Assembly: GCA_002336805.1 (NCBI GenBank)
Contig: DDEZ01000012.1
Span: 321,594 to 385,593 of the forward strand
From: Bacteroidetes bacterium UBA1941
GTDB lineage: Bacteria; Bacteroidota; Bacteroidia; Chitinophagales; LD1
Length of the DNA: 64,000 nt
Reading direction: 5' to 3'
Of this stretch, positions 60,769 through 64,000 are shown in pieces; position 1 is the first letter of the stretch, and each line of letters starts with the position of its first letter. The translations under genes and the position numbers were made by a program. The notes below the pieces were generated by a model that saw only the letters and a program-made list of their open reading frames with translations, ran no database searches and was not told the origin of the DNA.

Positions 60769-63516
60769 ATGAACAAACGCGCCTCCCTATTTGCGCTCGT
60801 CGTCTTCCTGACTTTGTTTCTCCTGCCTGGCGTCGTCTCAGCCACGCACAACCGTGCCGGTGAGATCACCTATGAGTTTATAGCCTCCAATACGGTACGT
60901 GCTACCATCACCACCTATACCAAAGAAAGCAGTACACAAGCAGACCGCGATAGCCTGCCCCTGCACTGGGGCGATGGCAGTGCGGACGATATAGTATACC
61001 GTACCAATGGCCCGATCAACTTTCGGGGGTTTCACAATGGCGAATCACTGGGCAATGACATCAAGAAGAATATCTATGTAGGCATACATACCTATCCCGG
61101 CGCGCCATCGCCGCCCAATAACTTCTACGTGATCTCTATGACCGACCCAAACCGGAATGACGGCATAGCCAATATCAACGGCGGCAACTCTGTGGGGATC
61201 CAGTTTTACCTGGAGGATACGATCTTCTACCCTACCAATATCCAGAATATAGGATTGAACCACTCTCCTATCCTGCTCAACCCCCCGATAGACTTTGCCA
61301 ATGTCAATGACACCTTCTGGCATAATCCCCTGGCCTATGACCCGGATGGCGATAGCCTGGACTTCATACAGATAGTGCCACTGCAGAGCCTGGGCAATCC
61401 GGTGCCGGGCTACTTCCCACCGTATACCAATCCATATGTGATGGGCGATACTGAAACGCTGGACCGGCATACCGGCATGTACATGTGGGCGGTACCGCAG
61501 CGGACCAATATCTACAATGTGGCCTTCATCGTGCGGGAGTACCGTAGAAACTTCCTGCTCAGTACGATCATCCGCGACATGCAGATCATCGTCAATAACT
61601 CACTGAACCATCCACCCGTGGTGGCACAGCTCATGGATACCTGTATCCGCGCCGGTGACCAGCTGCGGGTCAATTTCACAGGCACGGATCCCGACGTGGG
61701 ACAGACAGTGACACTGTCTGCCTATGGCGGGCCATTTGTGGTGCCGGATAGCCTGAGCCCGGCCACCTTTACCCAGACATCCGGCAATGCTGCTACGGGG
61801 CGCATGGTGTGGAATACAGTGTGCCTCGATATACGCAGCCAGCCATACCAGGTGCTGGTAAAGGCGACAGACAGCTACAATCCACCGCTGGTAGACCTCA
61901 AGACCTTTAATATACAGGTCATACCACCACCACCGCTGGACCTGCACTCCGGCATCGCATCTAAAAAGATACGCCTGGCATGGCGCTCCTACCTGTGCGA
62001 TAGTATCAGCACCTTCCGCGGTTTCTCGGTATGGAAGCGCATAGGCAGCAATCCATTCATACCGGACTACTGCGAGACCGGCCTGGCAGGCCGCGGCTAC
62101 ACCATGATAGCAGAGAAGCTCTTTGACACGACCTACCTGGACCAGAGTGCAGTGGGAGGACAGGAGCTGTGCTACCGCATACTCGCCCACTTCTCACGCA
62201 AATCTCCTAACGGGCAATATGAGTATGACATGGTGGTAAGCGTACCGTCTAACGAAACCTGCGACTCCCTGCCATACGATGTACCGGTGATCACCAATGT
62301 GAGTGTGCTGGAGACGGACCCATCGCTAGGCAAAATGTATATAGAGTGGACCAAGCCTAAGGCCGGTGCAGGTGGGCTGGATACTTCACTCAACCCTCCT
62401 CCGTACAAATTTGAGCTATACCGCAACCCGGGATACAACCTGGGCAGCGCAGCCCTGATCAATACAGTGACACGTCCTGACTTTGCCTCTCTGGTAGATA
62501 CCACCTATACGGATACGCTGCTGAATACGGCCGACACGCCGTATACGTACAAAGTACTCTTCTACTCTACCGGAGATACGGTAGGCGGCACGAGCAGTGC
62601 CTCGTCTGTATACCTGAAACTGCACCCCAGTGACAGCAAGATTCGCCTGACGTGGGAGTACAATGTGCCATGGACACAGGATACATTCCAGATATACCGC
62701 CGGGATACTACCAGTACGGTGTTTCACTATGTAGGTACTACTGATGTGCCATCATTCGTAGATACGGGCCTGACCAATGACTCTACCTACTGCTACTACG
62801 TGAGCGCCTATGGCCACTACACCAGCAGCCTGATCAAGAAGCCGCTGATCAATCTCTCTGAGATCAAGTGTGGCACTCCGATAGACACCATACCACCATG
62901 CCCGCCACAGGTGACGGTGACAAACAACTGCACCAACCCGGCACCGGACACCTTCTACTACATCAACTACCTGAACTGGCAGAACTTCACCGACTCCTGT
63001 GCGTCAAATACGATCAAGTACCGCATCTACTATGCGCCGGACTCGGGCACTATGACACTGATAGACTCTATATCCGGCATAGGCAATACGACCTATAATC
63101 ATATACTGGATATGAATATCGCAGGCTGCTATGTGGTGACGGCTGTAGATCGCCACAATAATGAAAGCCCTAAGGTAAACCGTGTCTGCATAGACGACTG
63201 TCCTAACTATGAGCTACCAAATACCTTCACGCCAAACGGCGATGGAGCCAATGACCTCTTCACGCCACGGCATCCGTACCGCTTTATCACACGTGTAGAG
63301 TTCAAGGTATTTACCCGCTGGGGTGAGAAGGTATTTGAGACCACAGACCCTGAGCTGCGGTGGGATGGCAAAGACCAGAAGTCAGGCAAAGAACTGTCTG
63401 AGGGTGTGTACTACTACTCCGGCTACTACTACGAGATCTCGCTGCGCGGCGAGATACGCAAACCACTGCCACAGAAAGATGGTGGCGGCTTCATACATCT
63501 GATCAGATCGAAATAA
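60769..63516 (+). CDS. gliding-type C-terminal domain protein (T9SS cargo)
   Basis: This 915-residue exported protein starts at the ATG at 60769 (signal MNKRASLFALVVFLTLFLLPGVVSA). The N-terminal domain (THNRAGEITYEFIASNTVRA) is shared with the SprB-repeat adhesin at 9044. Residues about 190-400 contain Ig/cadherin-like segments (LAYDPDGDSLDFIQIVPLQ, NFTGTDPDVGQTVTLSAYGG), followed by fibronectin-III-like domains. The last 95 residues (ELPNTFTPNGDGANDLFTP, EFKVFTRWGEKVFETTD) are the gliding motility-associated C-terminal sorting domain. It should be surface-exposed. No PorP/SprF gene adjoins it. The riboflavin synthase gene starts four bases after the stop. Confidence 0.9.
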   Translation: MNKRASLFALVVFLTLFLLPGVVSATHNRAGEITYEFIASNTVRATITTYTKESSTQADRDSLPLHWGDGSADDIVYRTNGPINFRGFHNGESLGNDIKKNIYVGIHTYPGAPSPPNNFYVISMTDPNRNDGIANINGGNSVGIQFYLEDTIFYPTNIQNIGLNHSPILLNPPIDFANVNDTFWHNPLAYDPDGDSLDFIQIVPLQSLGNPVPGYFPPYTNPYVMGDTETLDRHTGMYMWAVPQRTNIYNVAFIVREYRRNFLLSTIIRDMQIIVNNSLNHPPVVAQLMDTCIRAGDQLRVNFTGTDPDVGQTVTLSAYGGPFVVPDSLSPATFTQTSGNAATGRMVWNTVCLDIRSQPYQVLVKATDSYNPPLVDLKTFNIQVIPPPPLDLHSGIASKKIRLAWRSYLCDSISTFRGFSVWKRIGSNPFIPDYCETGLAGRGYTMIAEKLFDTTYLDQSAVGGQELCYRILAHFSRKSPNGQYEYDMVVSVPSNETCDSLPYDVPVITNVSVLETDPSLGKMYIEWTKPKAGAGGLDTSLNPPPYKFELYRNPGYNLGSAALINTVTRPDFASLVDTTYTDTLLNTADTPYTYKVLFYSTGDTVGGTSSASSVYLKLHPSDSKIRLTWEYNVPWTQDTFQIYRRDTTSTVFHYVGTTDVPSFVDTGLTNDSTYCYYVSAYGHYTSSLIKKPLINLSEIKCGTPIDTIPPCPPQVTVTNNCTNPAPDTFYYINYLNWQNFTDSCASNTIKYRIYYAPDSGTMTLIDSISGIGNTTYNHILDMNIAGCYVVTAVDRHNNESPKVNRVCIDDCPNYELPNTFTPNGDGANDLFTPRHPYRFITRVEFKVFTRWGEKVFETTDPELRWDGKDQKSGKELSEGVYYYSGYYYEISLRGEIRKPLPQKDGGGFIHLIRSK

Positions 63517-63520
63517 GGAC

Positions 63521-64000
63521 ATGTTCACAGGCATCATAGAGGCGACGGGTACTGCCGCCGCCATCACTCACGACAAAGGCAATCTGGAACTCTGGGTCTC
63601 CTCTCCCATCTCAGGCGAGCTGAAGATAGACCAGAGTGTCTCTCACAATGGCATCTGCCTGACAGTGGTAGAGCTGGCCCCGGGGCGCCACCGTGTCACC
63701 GCCATAGACGAGACTCTACGCAAGACCAATCTGGGTGAGCTGAAGGAAGGGCAGGTGATAAATATAGAACGCTGCATGGCGGCCAATGGCCGCTTTGACG
63801 GGCATATCGTGCAGGGGCATGTGGATCAGACCGGCGAGTGCCTGTCTGTGACTGACCAGAATGGTAGCTGGCTGTATGAGTTCCGATATACGCCTTCGGC
63901 TCAAAACATGATCGTAGAGAAAGGCTCTATCTGTATCAATGGGGTGAGCCTGACCGCCTTTGATACTGTGGAGGATCGTTTTAAAGTGGCCATCATCCCC
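63521..64000 (+). CDS. ribE: riboflavin synthase alpha chain (3'-truncated by window edge)
   Basis: The frame from the ATG at 63521 is open to the end of the window (160 residues). MFTGIIEATGTAAA is the invariant start of riboflavin synthase; SVSHNGICLTVVEL and HIVQGHVDQTGECL complete the first lumazine-synthase-product-binding half. The second barrel begins at GSICINGVSLTAFDTVEDRF. The enzyme dismutates two 6,7-dimethyl-8-ribityllumazines to riboflavin. An AAGGA-like stretch lies just before the ATG, and only four bases separate it from the gliding-type gene, so read-through is possible although the functions differ. Confidence 0.95.
   Translation, partial: MFTGIIEATGTAAAITHDKGNLELWVSSPISGELKIDQSVSHNGICLTVVELAPGRHRVTAIDETLRKTNLGELKEGQVINIERCMAANGRFDGHIVQGHVDQTGECLSVTDQNGSWLYEFRYTPSAQNMIVEKGSICINGVSLTAFDTVEDRFKVAIIP

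Noticed and set aside
1..64000. tRNA, rRNA and tmRNA genes, and insertion sequences
   Set aside because: I read the intergenic gaps for tRNA-like clover arms, CCA-proximal motifs and transposase frames and found none I could support; no systematic scan was possible.

Overview
The window is chromosomal DNA from a member of the Bacteroidota, most likely a Chitinophagaceae-like genus. The evidence is a short 289-residue RpoD without region 1.1, promoters of the TAnnTTTG type, very weak ribosome binding sites, many proteins carrying type IX secretion system (T9SS) C-terminal sorting or gliding-type domains, a PorP/SprF protein, a DUF5723-like barrel protein, kynurenine 3-monooxygenase and several dispersed hairpin repeats of the kind common in this phylum. 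Most of the window is visibly GC-rich. The stretch from about 26.5 to 30.0 kb is visibly AT-rich and looks imported.

Layout: 0-1.6 kb holds the end of an alpha/beta hydrolase and rpoD. 1.9-9.0 kb is a minus-strand pair: a 1994-residue SprB-repeat adhesin with a gliding-type C-terminus, followed by its PorP/SprF-family partner. 9.3-10.8 kb is a coupled pair, a membrane-anchored metallo-beta-lactamase-fold hydrolase and a PTPLA/HACD-type dehydratase. 11-25 kb holds a DUF5723-like protein, the frameshifted remnant of a T9SS cargo protein, a 2562-residue T9SS cargo protein, a secreted protein with a GH13-like tail, an FtsX/MacB-type permease and a lipoprotein. 25.5-30 kb is the accessory region: an orphan phage terminase-small-subunit-like gene, tandem hairpin repeats and a three-gene, translationally coupled effector / middle component / SMC-type ATPase operon that fits the ABC-three-component (ABC-3C, Lamassu-like) conflict systems. 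This is the main discovery candidate.

30-39 kb carries kmo, a 5'-nucleotidase split into two genes in reversed domain order, dnaA with DnaA boxes upstream, an XRE regulator, a secreted subtilisin and a thioredoxin-like protein. 39.7-44.7 kb is a block of minus-strand membrane-protein genes in two transcription units. Both units start at the same ACTTTG-N5-CAAAG inverted repeat, and the upstream unit encodes a small winged-helix regulator, so a local regulon is likely. The same block ends in a Coq4-like gene that appears frameshifted.

44.8-64 kb carries a DUF962/Mpo1-like protein, an ATP-cone/nuclease fusion with a PAP2 phosphatase, a calcium-type P-ATPase, a duplicated pair of secreted proteins of unknown function, a DinB-like protein, a TolC/HlyD export pair with no pump beside it, two overlapping T9SS cargo genes (a subtilisin with an N-terminal propeller, and a kelch protein), a further gliding-type T9SS protein and the start of riboflavin synthase, which runs off the end. 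I saw no rRNA, tRNA, CRISPR array or intact insertion sequence.
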